The notes below the pieces were generated by a model. That model saw only the letters and a list, made by a program, of their open reading frames with translations. It had not been told where the DNA came from and did not search any database. The translations under genes were made by a program, and so were the position numbers. A DNA stretch of 64,000 bases from Parus major. Its lineage: Eukaryota > Chordata > Aves > Passeriformes > Paridae. Position 1 is the first letter of the stretch, and each line of letters opens with the position of its first letter. The DNA is taken from contig NC_031792.1 of NCBI RefSeq assembly GCF_001522545.3, positions 900,050 to 964,049 of the forward strand, read 5' to 3'. Positions 46,174-58,800 of this stretch are shown here, piece by piece.

Positions 46174-47111
46174 CCACAGCAGCCCCCTGTGGCCTGCACT
46201 GTTCCTCCTGTTGGTCTGTTCTGTCCCCCAGAGACATTTGGGGCTGTGGTGGTTGTGACCGTGGCCCTGATCCTTAGCTCCTGGTGCAGGTGTAGCTTCT
46301 CTGCCCTTGTGTTGGTGCTCACAGGGAGTTCTCTGTCCTGCTCAGTCCTTCCCCAGACAGCATCGCTTTGTGGGCCAGGTTACAGCTGCTGAGGGGCTGC
46401 TGGGGACAGGGCACAGGTGTGGCAGCACATTTGGGAGCCTTGGCCAGCCCTTGGGTGAGGCTGTGAGCCCCAGCAGCTGTGGGAGGGGGTCCTGTGCAGC
46501 AGAGGCTGGTTGTGCAGGCTGGTCACTGCCCAGCCAGGGCTTGTTTCACCCCAGGAACTCTCCCCTGTGCCTCCACCTCCTCCACTCTGCCTCTGGAGCC
46601 GGGTGGAAAAGCTGCCTTTGTCCCCTGCTGTGTCCAGAGCAGAGTGACCAGCGCAGTGTCCAGGAGCAGGACATTGCCAAGGGAATGTGCTGCAGGCTGT
46701 GAGGGGAGCAGGAGCTGAGCTGGGAGCTGCTCTTACCTTTTCCTGGCTGGGGTGTCGTGGTTCCAGAGCAGGCACTGGGACTCTGTGTCCTGAGGCTGAC
46801 CCCTGGTGCTGCTGGTGTTGGGCTTGGAGCCCACCCAGCCCCCTGGCCTCTCTTCTGGTGCATTTCTGGGCTTGCTGGCCTCTTCTCTGCCCTTGGCATG
46901 GCCTGAACGGGCTCTTCTCCTTCACATCCTGCTGTGGTGAGGGGCAGGGGGCTCCCTGAGGGCAGGGGGATGTGGGGACTCACAGGGGAGTGCTGGAAAC
47001 TTGGGCTGTGTTAAACTCTGCAAGGCCAGGGCTTGTTCCTGCTGGGGAAGGGAAGGGGGGCAATCCTTGCTGGGATGTAGAAGGAAATCTGTACTAGCCA
47101 ATTCCAATAAA
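46174..47111 (+). terminator. IQ gene 3' UTR and poly(A) signal
   Basis: The stop is followed by 0.93 kb of GC-rich non-coding sequence ending in AATAAA at 47106-47111, with TGTT-rich sequence directly behind it. This strong signal on the plus strand supports a real transcription unit separate from CEP164. Confidence 0.75.
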
Positions 47112-47129
47112 GTTGTGTTAATCTCTGTT

Positions 47130-48940
47130 AATCTGTTCCTCTTTTTATCTTGCTAATCTTCTTACTCTCAGGGCTGAACATGCTTGCCTTTTCTTGCCTC
47201 TTCTATTTTTAATTCTATTTTCCCCCTCTATTTCTGTTCTAAGCCTGGGGTTGGTATTTCAGAGGTGCTGCCTGGCTGTGACCCTGGTTTAGTGGCTGGG
47301 CACTTGGTTTCCTTTAAAACCTGTATTATGTAATGGTTTATAAATGCTATATGCTCTGATGCCTCCCACCAGCCTGGCTGGGAAGGGTGCCCCTCTCCAT
47401 ATGGAATATTCCTTGACAGAGGTTGGCTCTGAGTGGTACCTGAATAATGGCCAAAAATCATAAAAAACTGGGACAAGAGATTGTCTTAGCAGCTTGTTTC
47501 TCAAGCCCCAGAGGTGAGCAGCTGCCAGGCTCTGGCCAAGGCGCTTCCAGCTCTGCAGGATTCCAGGAGTTACCTCAGTTAGGAAGAACCAGATGGCAAA
47601 GGAGGATCTGCTGACCAGTGTGCCAGCAGGCTGGGAAGAGCACTGCAGAGCTGCACGGGGGAGCTGCAGTAACATCACTGTATTTGCATGTCATTTTAAT
47701 TTGGGTACTTCAATTAAAAAGAAAAAAAAAAAAAAAATCAAGGAGAGAGAGAGGTTGAAAAAATGACCTCTGCAGTGCTTGATTGTAGCTGATGAATTAA
47801 TCCCTGTCAAGAGTGGAAAAAAAAAAGAAAAGAGAACTGTACAAATCTGTGTGTAGATACTCCAACTGCTTTGAGCTAAAATAGGCAATGTATCTGTTTG
47901 TAAGGAAAGGGCTGGAAGCAGTTGGTAGCAGGCATGAATGGGAAAGTAATGAAAACTTGAGCTTATAAATTAGAGGAAAAAAAGGAAAGTGCAGTTAGTT
48001 TATTAGACCTCAGATAACACCAGGAGCTCCTCAGAAAAGTTAAGTTCTACTTTGGGTAACTAAACCCAGAGTTAATAATGGCCTGAGCTGTATTTTTGCC
48101 TTTGGAGCAGGTAAGGAGGGCTGGCAGCCCCAGGGCTCCAAGTGCTCTTGCTTTCACAACCTTGTATGAGAGGGGAAAAGTAGAATCTGCATTTCTTTTG
48201 GTCTGACATTGGTGTGGCTGGTGGTGAAAACTAAGGGGAAAATAAGAACAAGTTATGGGGTGAGGTGGTGCTGGGTCTCCCCGTGGTTGTCTGTGCTGTC
48301 CCATGTCCTGGGACACCTGTGCAGTGCTGTGAGCCATGATCACCACGGCTCAGGGAGGCAGAGACACCTGAAGAAGAAGAAGAAGAAGAAGAAGAAGAGT
48401 CAGGGCTCTGTGCTGGATTCACCCTGCCGTGTTCCAGCTGTGGCTGAGGACAGCAGTGCTCCTTCTCCTGCTGCCAGGAGCAGTGACACATCCCAGGGAA
48501 CAAGGCCCTGCCTGGAGGAGTTGCTGTGGCTCGCTGGATGCTGGATCCGATGCTGCAGCCACCCTGCACTTACCTGAGTTCCCGAGCTGTGCCGTGCCCT
48601 GCGAGGCTTTGGGGAGCCGTTCACCCCTCTGGACGAGCTGGACCAGGGTTCCTGTTTGGCACCACGCTTTGTCCTTGGAGCTGGACTCGGTACTGTCTGC
48701 TCATGACTGCTCTGTCCTGCTCCATGGAACCATTCCCAGGACCCTGCTCATGTTCCTGACCCTCCTCCTGCCCCACAGCTCTGCAGGTGGGTACCTGCTT
48801 TATTATTCTGTAATATTTAAGCCCTTGTTTTAGTATTTCTGTACCTTGGCTTCCCTGGGCTGTCCCTCTCCATCCTCCTGCCCTTCCTGCCCCAGCCCTG
48901 CTCTGCCTAATTCCCTGCTCACTTCACAAACACCCCACAT
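47130..48940. other. intergenic interval between IQ gene and DSCAML1
   Basis: 1.8 kb between two convergent 3' ends. It contains a 17-base A tract (about 47721-47737), an A-rich patch near 47818-47832 and an AAG microsatellite (48370-48397). No gene, RNA or transposon recognised. Confidence 0.7.
48370..48397 (+). repeat. AAG microsatellite
   Basis: Nine to ten perfect gaa/aag units in the interval between the IQ gene and DSCAML1. Confidence 0.95.
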
Positions 48941-48952
48941 ATAAACATAACC

Positions 48953-48958
48953 TTTATT
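48953..48958 (-). terminator. DSCAML1: DSCAML1 poly(A) signal
   Basis: TTTATT on the plus strand, AATAAA on the minus strand, 405 bases beyond the DSCAML1 stop. The 3' UTR between them (48959-49362) is AT-rich, with an A-rich run near 49115-49133 and TA-rich words at 49180-49210. Confidence 0.75.
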
Positions 48959-49362
48959 GCACACAGCGCTGGGTTTTTTTTCATAGAAAAAGGTATTAAC
49001 ACATAAGCATTTGCAAATTGAAGCAACTCCTGCTGTTTTCAGAACAGTAAAATAGCATGCAATGTCTCGGAGACGTTCCTTTTTTTAAAACCACCGACAA
49101 GATCAGGGAGAGAAAAAAAAAGAAAAAAAAAAAGTCGCTGAGTCTTTCCTTGTGCCCCTTTCAAAATGATGTGAAATATATATATATGTTTACATATATA
49201 TTATATTTTTAAATCTGTAACATCAAATTCTTTGTGCCCTGGTTTCTTTTTCTGTTCGGAGAAGAAGAAAATAGCTTCATTTATACAAAAGAGTCCGTTA
49301 TGTACAAGTTTGTTAATTTAATATAAACGGCGTGGGGAAACGAGCAGCATCCGGCGGCGGCC

Positions 49363-49817
49363 CTACACCAGCGTGTAGGACTTGGAGTAGGCTCCGGCAC
49401 CCTGTTTTTGAGACCTGCCTACCCCTGACGTGCTCATCTCCAGCAGCGAGTCCCTGGAGCCCCCCACTTTGGAGTGCGTGGGCACCCGCGCCTCGGCGGC
49501 GGCGGCGGCCACGGGGGGCTCGGTGGCCACGGGGGGAGCCGGGGCAGCGCTGGCGGCGGGCGCGGCCGCGGGGCCGGCCGGGCCGGGCATGGGGAGAGTC
49601 CTCTGAGGTAAGGTGGTTGCGGCGGAGGCTGGGGGAGGCAGCCCCAGGGGCTTGGCGCCGGGTTCCAGCGTCATGTGGCGGGCCTGCGCGTGGTACGCCC
49701 GGGCCAGGTTGCGGATGGAGGCTTCCCGCGGTGGCACCACCGGGCACGGCTCGTGAGCGTCCGGCTTGCGGAAAAACGCCTCCGACTTGACGTACAGCGG
49801 GAGGTTGCAGTAGTCAC
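49363..49817 (-). CDS. DSCAML1: DSCAML1 last exon with PDZ-binding C-terminus
   Basis: [40 protein letters not shown], then an Ala/Pro-rich stretch ([19 protein letters not shown] and [10 protein letters not shown]) and the conserved end [20 protein letters not shown], finishing SKSYTLV. TLV is a class I PDZ ligand. The Ala/Pro part is where this protein differs most from mammals. Confidence 0.95.
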
Positions 49818-52800
49818 CTGCCGAAGGAAGAGCAGGCAGGTAAGGCTTTGCAGGGACCCTCTTGCACCCCACCCTCTGGACACGTTGGCATTGGGTGATG
49901 GAGAACCTGTGATGGAGAACCTGTGATGGAGAACTTGTGATGGAGAACCTGTGATGGAGAACTTGTGCTAAGGAGAACCTGTGCTATGGAGAACCTGTGA
50001 TGGAGAACCTGTGATGGAGAACCTGTGATGGAGAACCTGTGATGGAGAATGCGTTGGACTACGGAGAACCTGTACTAAGGAGAACCTGTGCTGTGGAGAA
50101 CCTGTGCTATGGAGAACCTGTGATGGAGAATTTGTGATGGAGAATTTGTGATGGAGAACTTGTGATGGAGAACCTGTGATGGAGAACCTGTACTAAGGAG
50201 AACCTGTGCTAAGGAGAACTTGTGATGAAGAACCTGTGCTATGGAGAACCTGTGCTATGGAGAACTTGTGATGGAGAACCTGTGATGGAGAACTTGTGAT
50301 GGAGAACCTGTGCTATGGAGAACCTGTGCTATGGAGGATACGTTGGGCTACAGAGAACGTGTTGTTCTACTGAGAGAGAATGTGTTGTGCTATAAATAAT
50401 GTGTCACATCATCATCCCAAAATTGTCCTGCTCCGCACGAGGCACCGCCTGGGATGCGCCGAGCTCTAGCGTTCAAGGCTGTACGCGGTGTCCTGTAAGG
50501 GATCATGATGTAATAGTGGTAATTCTATAAATGTGCAGTGATAAATACTGTAACATGCTGAATGGAGAGGGTAATACGGGATTGTAACAGTAACAATGTG
50601 ATGCTGAAGTTGTGACAGGTGACAGGCACAGATCCTGTCCCATAAAGGGAAATGTTCCCTGTACTCTGTGTGCCGCCAGCACCCAGGGATGTGGTGTGTC
50701 CTACACCCGGCTTTACTCTGCCCAGGTGAGTGGCTGTGCTGCCATAAACAACAGCCTCTGCTGTGTGCTGTTATGGCATCATCCATGGTTAGTGCCCTAA
50801 TTTAAGGGTTTTATGTCTGTGGATGGGTAAGACCCCGTGTTGTTATATGGGCTGTTATCGGTGTTATAGGGTTTTATTTCTGTACTATTACACCGGCCCC
50901 TTTGTGTTCTACAGCATCACCTCCAGCTGCAGGGCCTTAATTTAAGGATTTATATGTCCATAGATGTAAAAGCCTGTTATTAGTTTGCCTTTTATATTTT
51001 CAATATATAATACCCCTAGACCTCGAGTGTTACTACTTTAATTGTATATATTGTGCTCTCTCCTCTCTTCCCAGGATGTGCAGGGAATGTATTGCAGGAT
51101 CTGTGGTCTTAATATAGGATACAGTACATATATATATATATATATATATATATGGGATTATATGTATTAGTACCTGAATTTAAGGAGTTATGATTATGTG
51201 TATATATATATAAAAATTATATATTAAAAATAGAACTTTGTACATGAAAATGTATATAAATCTATATAAATACATATAATTTTTTCTATTAAAATATTAA
51301 AAAATCTATATAGATATATACATAAATCTCTCTATAAATATATAAAAATTTACATATAAGTATACATAAACCTATATATAAATGTAGAAATTTTTATATG
51401 GAAATATAGAAATTGCTATATAAAATATAGACATTTATATATCAATGTATAAGAATCGATATCAAGAATATAAAATTTTAAGTATAAATATGTTTATATA
51501 AATGTATATATTCTCATAAAATATATAAAAATAGATAGTTAAATATATAAAATTTGTATATTTTATATATAAATAGAAATATATTTATTTTAACATATTT
51601 TATATATAAATGTAAATATATTTATATATATTTAAGGCCCCACATTCTTATACTGTGTCTTATAGGTGTTATATTTGTGTTATTATAGCACTATTGCCTT
51701 AAATCCTGTATGCTTTAGGTTCTGTAGATTCCATTTATAGATTCCAATAGGTTCTGTAAATTCCATTTTTTTTTAAGATTACAGTGGTGTTATACTGAAC
51801 ACACTCTATGCTACTTAACTATGCCATAAAAACATGTGGTCTAATTTGCAGAGAAAGATGATCCCTTTATATTGTGTGTTTTATAATCAGTAAATAAATT
51901 AACTATCAATTCCCACCTATGTATTTTTTAATATCTTCCAGGTATTGTTCTATTTGGAGGTAATAAAACTCATGGGGGGTGGGAGATTTTAGGGGTTCTA
52001 GCACTAAGGATGGGGAAGAAAGGAATACCAAGGAAAACTGATGAACAGTAAAGCAGGGGGATAAATATTGATAAACACTGAGGAATACTAAAAACAAGGC
52101 AGGAAAATACTGAGAACCCCAAAGAACTGAGGGTCCAGGCAAGTGCTGAAAAATGGGTGGGGGGGATAACAAGGAACACTGATGGATATAAAAAAATGAT
52201 GACAAATACTAAGGAAGGGGAAGGAAGAGTAAAGAATAGTCAGGGATATTAGAAAATGGGAAGGATCAGAAAAGAATATCTGGAGATACTGAAAAAATGG
52301 GATGGAATACTAAAGAATGGAAAAGAATACTAAAAATAACAAAAAAAATAATGAAAAATATCAAGGAATGAGGAAAGAACAGTAAGGAATGCTAAAAAGA
52401 GTAAAGAGTAGGCAGGGATACTGAAAAATGGTAAAGAATAATTTAAAAAAACATGGGGAAATATCAAGAGATGTGGAAAAAACAGTAAAGAATAATAACC
52501 AATAGGAAGGAATACTAAAAAATGGGCAGGAACAGTAAAATACAGAGGAAAAAACACTGAGGTATGGGAAGGAGTACTGAAGAATGGGGAGAAATACCAA
52601 GGAAGTGGGGAAAAAAATCCCAAAGATTGGTTGGAATACCAAGGAAAGGATGAAATACCAAGAAATGGAGAACAACATAAAGGAACGGAGAAGGAACATT
52701 ACAGCAAGGGGAGAAATACCAGGAATGGCAAGGAATACAGGACTGGGAAGGCCTCCTAAGGGTTTTGGGAAGCTCTGGGGTGCTGAGGCAGGGCAGGACC

Positions 52801-55800
52801 CTCGTGGAGCCGGTGTGAACCTACTCTTGCTGGCGCGGTGTGGAATGGGCACGGCCACGCCCTTGCCCCGCTCGCTGTCCTGGGGCTTGGGTGGGGAGGC
52901 GGTGAAGCGGCAGATGCCGGGCTCGGACGGGGTGCTCATGGAGGTCATGCTGTCGGCGTTGTCCGTGGTGCCCGTGGTCATCTGGTCCGAGGAGCTGTCG
53001 GAGATGAAGCACTCGGTGATCTCGAACTTGGCGTGCTGCAGCTGCTCCTCCAGCTTGGCGTGCTCGTAGGCGCGCGCCAGCTCCTCGTAGGTGGACGAGG
53101 CGCTCTCCGTGGACACCATGCTGTTCCGCCCCTTGTCTGTGGGGAGAGGATGTGTCACCTACCTGCGAGTTCTCCCTGCCACGGGAACGCCTTTTTCCAC
53201 CTCATGGGAATGCCCAGGCTGTCCCTGATGGGCTGCACCTGGCCACCCTCAAGGCCAGGTTGGATGGGACATGGAGAAACCCGGTCCAGTTGGAAGGGTG
53301 GAACAAGATGAGCAATGAGGTCCCTTCCAACCCAAACCACTTTGTTTTTAATGATTCTATCTGTCCCCATGGCTGGGCAAGGCCCTGGCTGCTCAGAACC
53401 ACCGAGGCACGGTTCCACATTCCCACTGATAAATTCTGCAGTCACCTTGAACTCACAGCTTGGGGTCTGTGTGCCCCAAAGCAGCAGACTCGTGCCAGCA
53501 GCAGCGCCAGGGCGGCTGGGGCCCTGCATACCTGTGTCCTGCGAGAGGCTGGCGCTGTAGCTGTCACTCTCTGTCACCGTGATGCCGTGCTGGGAGCCCA
53601 CTGTCCTCCAGTCCGAGGTGAGGGTCCGTGCAGGGGTGGACGCCTGGCACTTGGTGAGTGTCCACTGGCTGGAGTACCGGTTGCGGGTGCTGTGCGCAGA
53701 CTTCACGCTCTTCCTCGACACGGGGTCTACGGCACCAAGGTGACAAAGTCACGTTGGGTCCCTTCCACTCCCAGCCAGGATGCTGTCCCCTCTCCCTGGA
53801 GCACTGCCTACCCCTTCTGCCTTCCCAGCAGCTGCTTTAGGGCACGGCCAGTGCTGGAGGACAGTTTCCCCACACCTGCCCCGTGTACAACCCCCAGCAC
53901 AGCCAGCCCACCACTCACTGGTGCCGGGGCGGATGTCGGACATGTCGATGAGGGGCCCTGTGTTCTGGATCAGGGCTGGATGGTGCAGAGAGACACCCGT
54001 GCAGAAGCTCTGGGGGTTCACTGCCTGGCTGAACTCCGTGTCGGTCACCGGGATCGTGGCTTTGTCATCCCCTGTGGGAGGGAGCTGGAGCTCAGACCTG
54101 TCTCTGGCCAGGCAACTGCTGGCCCACACTCAGCCCATCCATGGGACCCCAGCGCTCTGGGGCAGCAGGGGATGGGAGCTTTGCCTGTGCTTACCCAGCT
54201 GCTTGATGCCCTCCTTGTCCTCGATGAGGAGCTGCACCCGTGGGATGTCGATGTGCAGGCGGGGGCCCTGTGGGGGCCCCTTCACCGGCGTGTCAAAGCT
54301 GCGGTTATTCTTGCTGTGAGGTGAGAGGGGACGCAGACCCGCCCATTACCGGACAGAGCCCCGGTGGCTCCGGCCTGGCACGGGCTGGGGATTGCCACCA
54401 GCCAGCCCACCCGGGGCTCAGCTCTGCCCAGGCAAGCTCCAGTGTGAGTGCTGGGACCCTCGGGCAGGCAGGAGCAGCCAGGAGCTCTGGGCTGCTGTGC
54501 TACAGTCACTGCCACAACCTTCACAGGTGTGTGAGAAGGTCTGAAACTGAGTGAGGGTTGTACCTGGGCTTAAAAGCAGCCACGACCACCCCCAGGACCA
54601 CCTATTCCCCTGCCTGCCCACCCAGTCCCAGCCACAGGCAGATGTGAGACTCACCTGATCAGCATTTCTGCCAAACTCTTCGCATCTGTGCAGGAGACAC
54701 AAAAACCAGGAAGTTTATTTGTAAGGGAGCAGTTTAGGGCACAATGAGGCAGTCCAGGAACACAACCTGACATGTGCTGTGCCTCTGAGCCCCATCTCAC
54801 CTCGAAGCCTCTTCAGCCGCTTCTCCTTCCTCTTCTTGCGGATGATGAAGAGCAGGGCCACTCCCAGTGTGGCCAGGATCACGGGGCAGGCGATGGTGAA
54901 GAGCTTCTTCACGTCATCACCTTCCCCTTGGGCAGACTTGATCGGGGGGATGGTGCCTAGGGCAGAGCACGGGCGGGTGGGCACCTGGAGCACCGGGACC
55001 CCGCCGGTCTGGTGGCGTTTCCCAGCCCCCATCCCCACTCACTGCCGTCGTAGTCCAGCGTGGCGAACTGCGTGGTCTCGTTGCCGCAGCCGGCGCTGTT
55101 GCAGGCCTTCATGCGCAGCTCGTACCAGGTGGCCTCGCGCAGCTCGGTCAAGAACACCTCGCTGGAGCTGTTGGTGCGCAGGCTCTGCCACACCCAGTTG
55201 CCCTTGGGCCGGTACTCCAGCACGATGGCGGTGATGGGGCAGCCCCCGCTGCTCCAGCCCTGCAGGTTCAGCCTGGCGTGCGTGGAGTTGATGTGGGTGA
55301 AGAGGTGCTGGTCCTTGCTGAAGGAGGGCTCTGCGGGAGAGGAGCTGTCAGGAGGCTGGGGAGGGGACCCCCGTGTCCCCCGGCGGGGTGGGGACACCAC
55401 AGGCCAGGCTCACCTCTGCCGTGGGTCTTGGCCTCGATGATCTCGCTGATGCGGCCGGCGCCCACGCTGTTCTTGGCCGCCAGCTTCACCTTGTACCAGG
55501 TGCCACACTTGAGGCTCTCCAGCTTGAAGGAGCGCTCGGAGGAGCTGATGAACACGTCCTTCCACTCCTCGCTGTTGTCCACCGAGTACTGGAGCACGAA
55601 GCCTGTGGGAGCAAGGAGGGGGTCACCTCTGGGCACGTGGGCGAGCGGAAGGGGCTATGGCTGGCACAGAGCCCGTGCCCGAGCCCAGCACAGCCTTGCA
55701 GTGCCATCTCACACCAGTTCCTGCACTATTCCGCTCTCGTGAGCAGCGGTGGAATCTGCCTGCTCTGCCCACGGCACGGGAGCCACGGACAAGAGGAGCG

Positions 55801-58800
55801 TGGGCACACCCAGAACCTCCTGAGAGCTCTGCCAGCACCCCTGGTCACACCTCGCCTGCCCCCAGCACCCCCAGGATGGCCCCGCTGCTCATTTCCACCT
55901 GGGAGTGCACGCTGTGATTGACTGGTGCGAGGCTATAAAGGGAAAGCCGGAATTAAGCAGCTCCCTCGGGAGGCTGCAGGGAAGTTGCTTCTGTCATTGC
56001 ACACCGCCTCCTCTCCCGTGATGAAGAGTATTAGGAAGCACACTGTGTCCTAGATGAGCAAACCTGTTACGCTGCTGTCAGCGAGGCGCCTGGAGACGGC
56101 TGGTCTGGGCTTCCCGGGAGAGCACAGGGACACGGGGACAGCCCCAAGGGCATCAGGGCATCTGGGGACAGCGCATCCCTGCTGCCCCGGCCCTGCCGAC
56201 CAAACCTTCCTGGTGCACCGATAGGTTTGGCTATTTTTGCAGGATGTTTAGCCAATTCTCAAATAAAAATAGTAGGGAAGAGTAGGCTTCCTGCCTTGCT
56301 GTGTGCATAATGAGCTGCACAAGGCAGAGCTGGCAGGATGGCCCCGCTGCCAACACCACCCAGGTACCACCAGTACCAGAGGGTTCACGTGAAGGAGCTC
56401 TGTGAACACCCAGCTCCAGCCCAGGCAGAGCACTGGGGACACTTCTCACACCTTCCCACCGCCAAGGATTCCCTCTGGGATGTGACACCAGCACCTTCCC
56501 AAGGCCATGGTTCCCAGCAGTGCCAACACCAGCCCTGACACACCCACACACCCACCCCGGTGCCTGCCACTGCTTATTTATTTATTTTGTACATACGGTG
56601 TGTTTTTAATATTTCTAATCCAATTATAACCAAATTTATCAACAGAGTCCGCTGGAGTGAAAGGCTGCTGGCTGGGGAGATTTGCTTGTAATTACTTTCA
56701 TGCTTTTAATTAATTGTAAGCGAGGTCTCCTTCCTCGCTCCCTGCTCCCCCCTCCGCACGCAGCTGTTTCAACCTATAATTCATGAGATGAATCAGAGCA
56801 GAAAGGAGACTTGGGAAAGCTGGAATGCTCCTAGAGCCCTCCCAAAACCCCCAGCCTCTCAGGGATGCGGGACAACTCCTGCTCTGGTGGGTTCAGAGTG
56901 GCACCAATGCCAGGATACACAGAGCAGCACTGGGGCTGGCCACCAGCACCTTAGCACCCAGTGATGGGCCCTTCATTAGCTACCCCAGTAGCTTGTCCAA
57001 AACACCTCACAAATCCCTCATGAGGGCTGGCAGCCCCTGGTAGGAGCTCAGAGGCATCAACCTTACTCTGGCAGCATTTCTGAGGCATTTTGGAGAGGGG
57101 CAAATTGAGGTGCAGACACAAAGACGCGGCACAGTGTGCCTGAAAACGTGTTGCATGAGAATGGAACCAGTCATGGCTCTGGGATGAGCTGCTGGCACCA
57201 GCCCCATCGCTCACAGCAGCCCTACCTCGGATGGAGCTGCCCCCATTGTCCCCAGGGATCCAGGCCAGCGTGATGGACGATGCCGAGGTCTTGGAGACGG
57301 TCAGACGGGGCTGGTCCGGCGGCACTGGAGAGGAGGGAAAGCCCATGAGCACCTCACACATGCAGAGTGCCCCAAACTGTGCCCACAAGACGTGGCACCC
57401 ATCCTGGGCCAGCACAAGCCCCCCGTGCAGGACAGACCCCGGGCACTGGTCAGTGGGGATGGAGCGTGTCCGTGCAGGGTAGACACGGAGGTGAGACCCC
57501 TCACCTTGCACCAGCAGGTTGATGATGATGGTGTCGAAGCCCCAGGTGTTGGTGGCAGTGCAGGTGTAGTAGCCGGAGTCCTCGGCTTTCACCGAGCGCA
57601 GCACCAGCGTCCCGTTGGCCTGGATCAGGCGGTGGCCGTCCACCGTCACCGGGATGGCAGAGTCCTCGCTGCCGGGACGAGAGGGGACACATCAGCCGTG
57701 TGTGACACAGCCAGGGCTGGCACCAGCCCCCAGTGCAGCCAGCAGTCACCTCCATACCTGTCCTTGGTCCACTTGATGGCAGGGACCGGCTCCCCGACCG
57801 AGTTACACGGCAGCCTCACGTCCTTCATCCACGGCGTGGTGACGGTGCCTCCGAAGGAGATGATCTTGGCGGGGGCTTGGGGGCAAGGAAGAGGTCAGCC
57901 TGGGGGCAGGGCCCGTGTGCAGACCCCCCGAGGTGGAAGGAGACCCGGGACCCCAGTGCTGCCCCTCCTCTGCCCTGGGGTCACGCAGCCATGGGGCAGG
58001 GCACAGCACGGAGGTGTCCCCCGGGCTGGCAGCCGCCCGTACCTTTGCCCGCAGGCTCGATTGTCACCTTCTCGCTGATGTTGCCGCGGCCGGCGGAGGT
58101 GACGGCGGCCACCCAGAGCAGGTACTGCTGCCCCCGGTTCAGGTGGGCGATGCGGTAGAAGAGCTGGTCCGGGCTGGTCTCGTACTCGCTGGGAGCCTGC
58201 GGAGGGGGACACGGGAGGAGGTGAGGTTTCTGTGAGACCCCCCCAGCCCTCGTGGTGCTCCGGGTTTATCCCGAGCACAGCGGCTCAGCCCCGCTCACAT
58301 CCCTCAATGCCGGGGAGAGCCGGCTGGTGTCGTGATTCCTCCAGGGAGCCGGGCTGCAGCCCAAGGAACACATCCTTGGGAAAGGACGCTGCCCTGGCAC
58401 TCTCCGAGCTGCAGCGGGGCCAGCCTGGAGGCAACCCCAGCCGGGCTGGCCCAAACCCTCTGCGGTCACAGCGAGAGACCAGGGGGTCCCCAAAGCCCTC
58501 GTGGGGTCACCGTGTCACCCACAGCGGCCGCCCGGCCCCGGACAGGGCTGGCTGTGTGCAAGCACCGGGGCCAGTCCCCATCGCGGCGGGGACAGTCCCC
58601 CTGCCCCGAGCAGCAGGGCAAGGCTGCCCCGCACAGCAGAGGGCAGGGATGGGGCTCCAGGACCCTGAGGCACAGGAGGGGTGACCTGTGTATCCCAGTG
58701 TGACTAGGCACGGTTCACTGCTGGCACACACGTGCCCTTGCAGGGACACGGATGTCAGTGTACCCCAAAGCAGACACACCTATATGAATATCATATAGTA

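Larger units (their letters stand above)
49818..52824 (-). other. DSCAML1: DSCAML1 last intron
   Basis: 3.0 kb made almost wholly of low-complexity DNA: a 14-base minisatellite (49896-50345), some 750 bases of ordinary AT-leaning sequence, an extremely AT-rich block (51120-51640) and a purine-rich degenerate repeat (52000-52790). No gene. Confidence 0.85.

Noticed and set aside
49896..50345. Direct-repeat array resembling a CRISPR array
   Set aside because: Repeats are contiguous with no unique spacers, in a vertebrate intron. It is a minisatellite.
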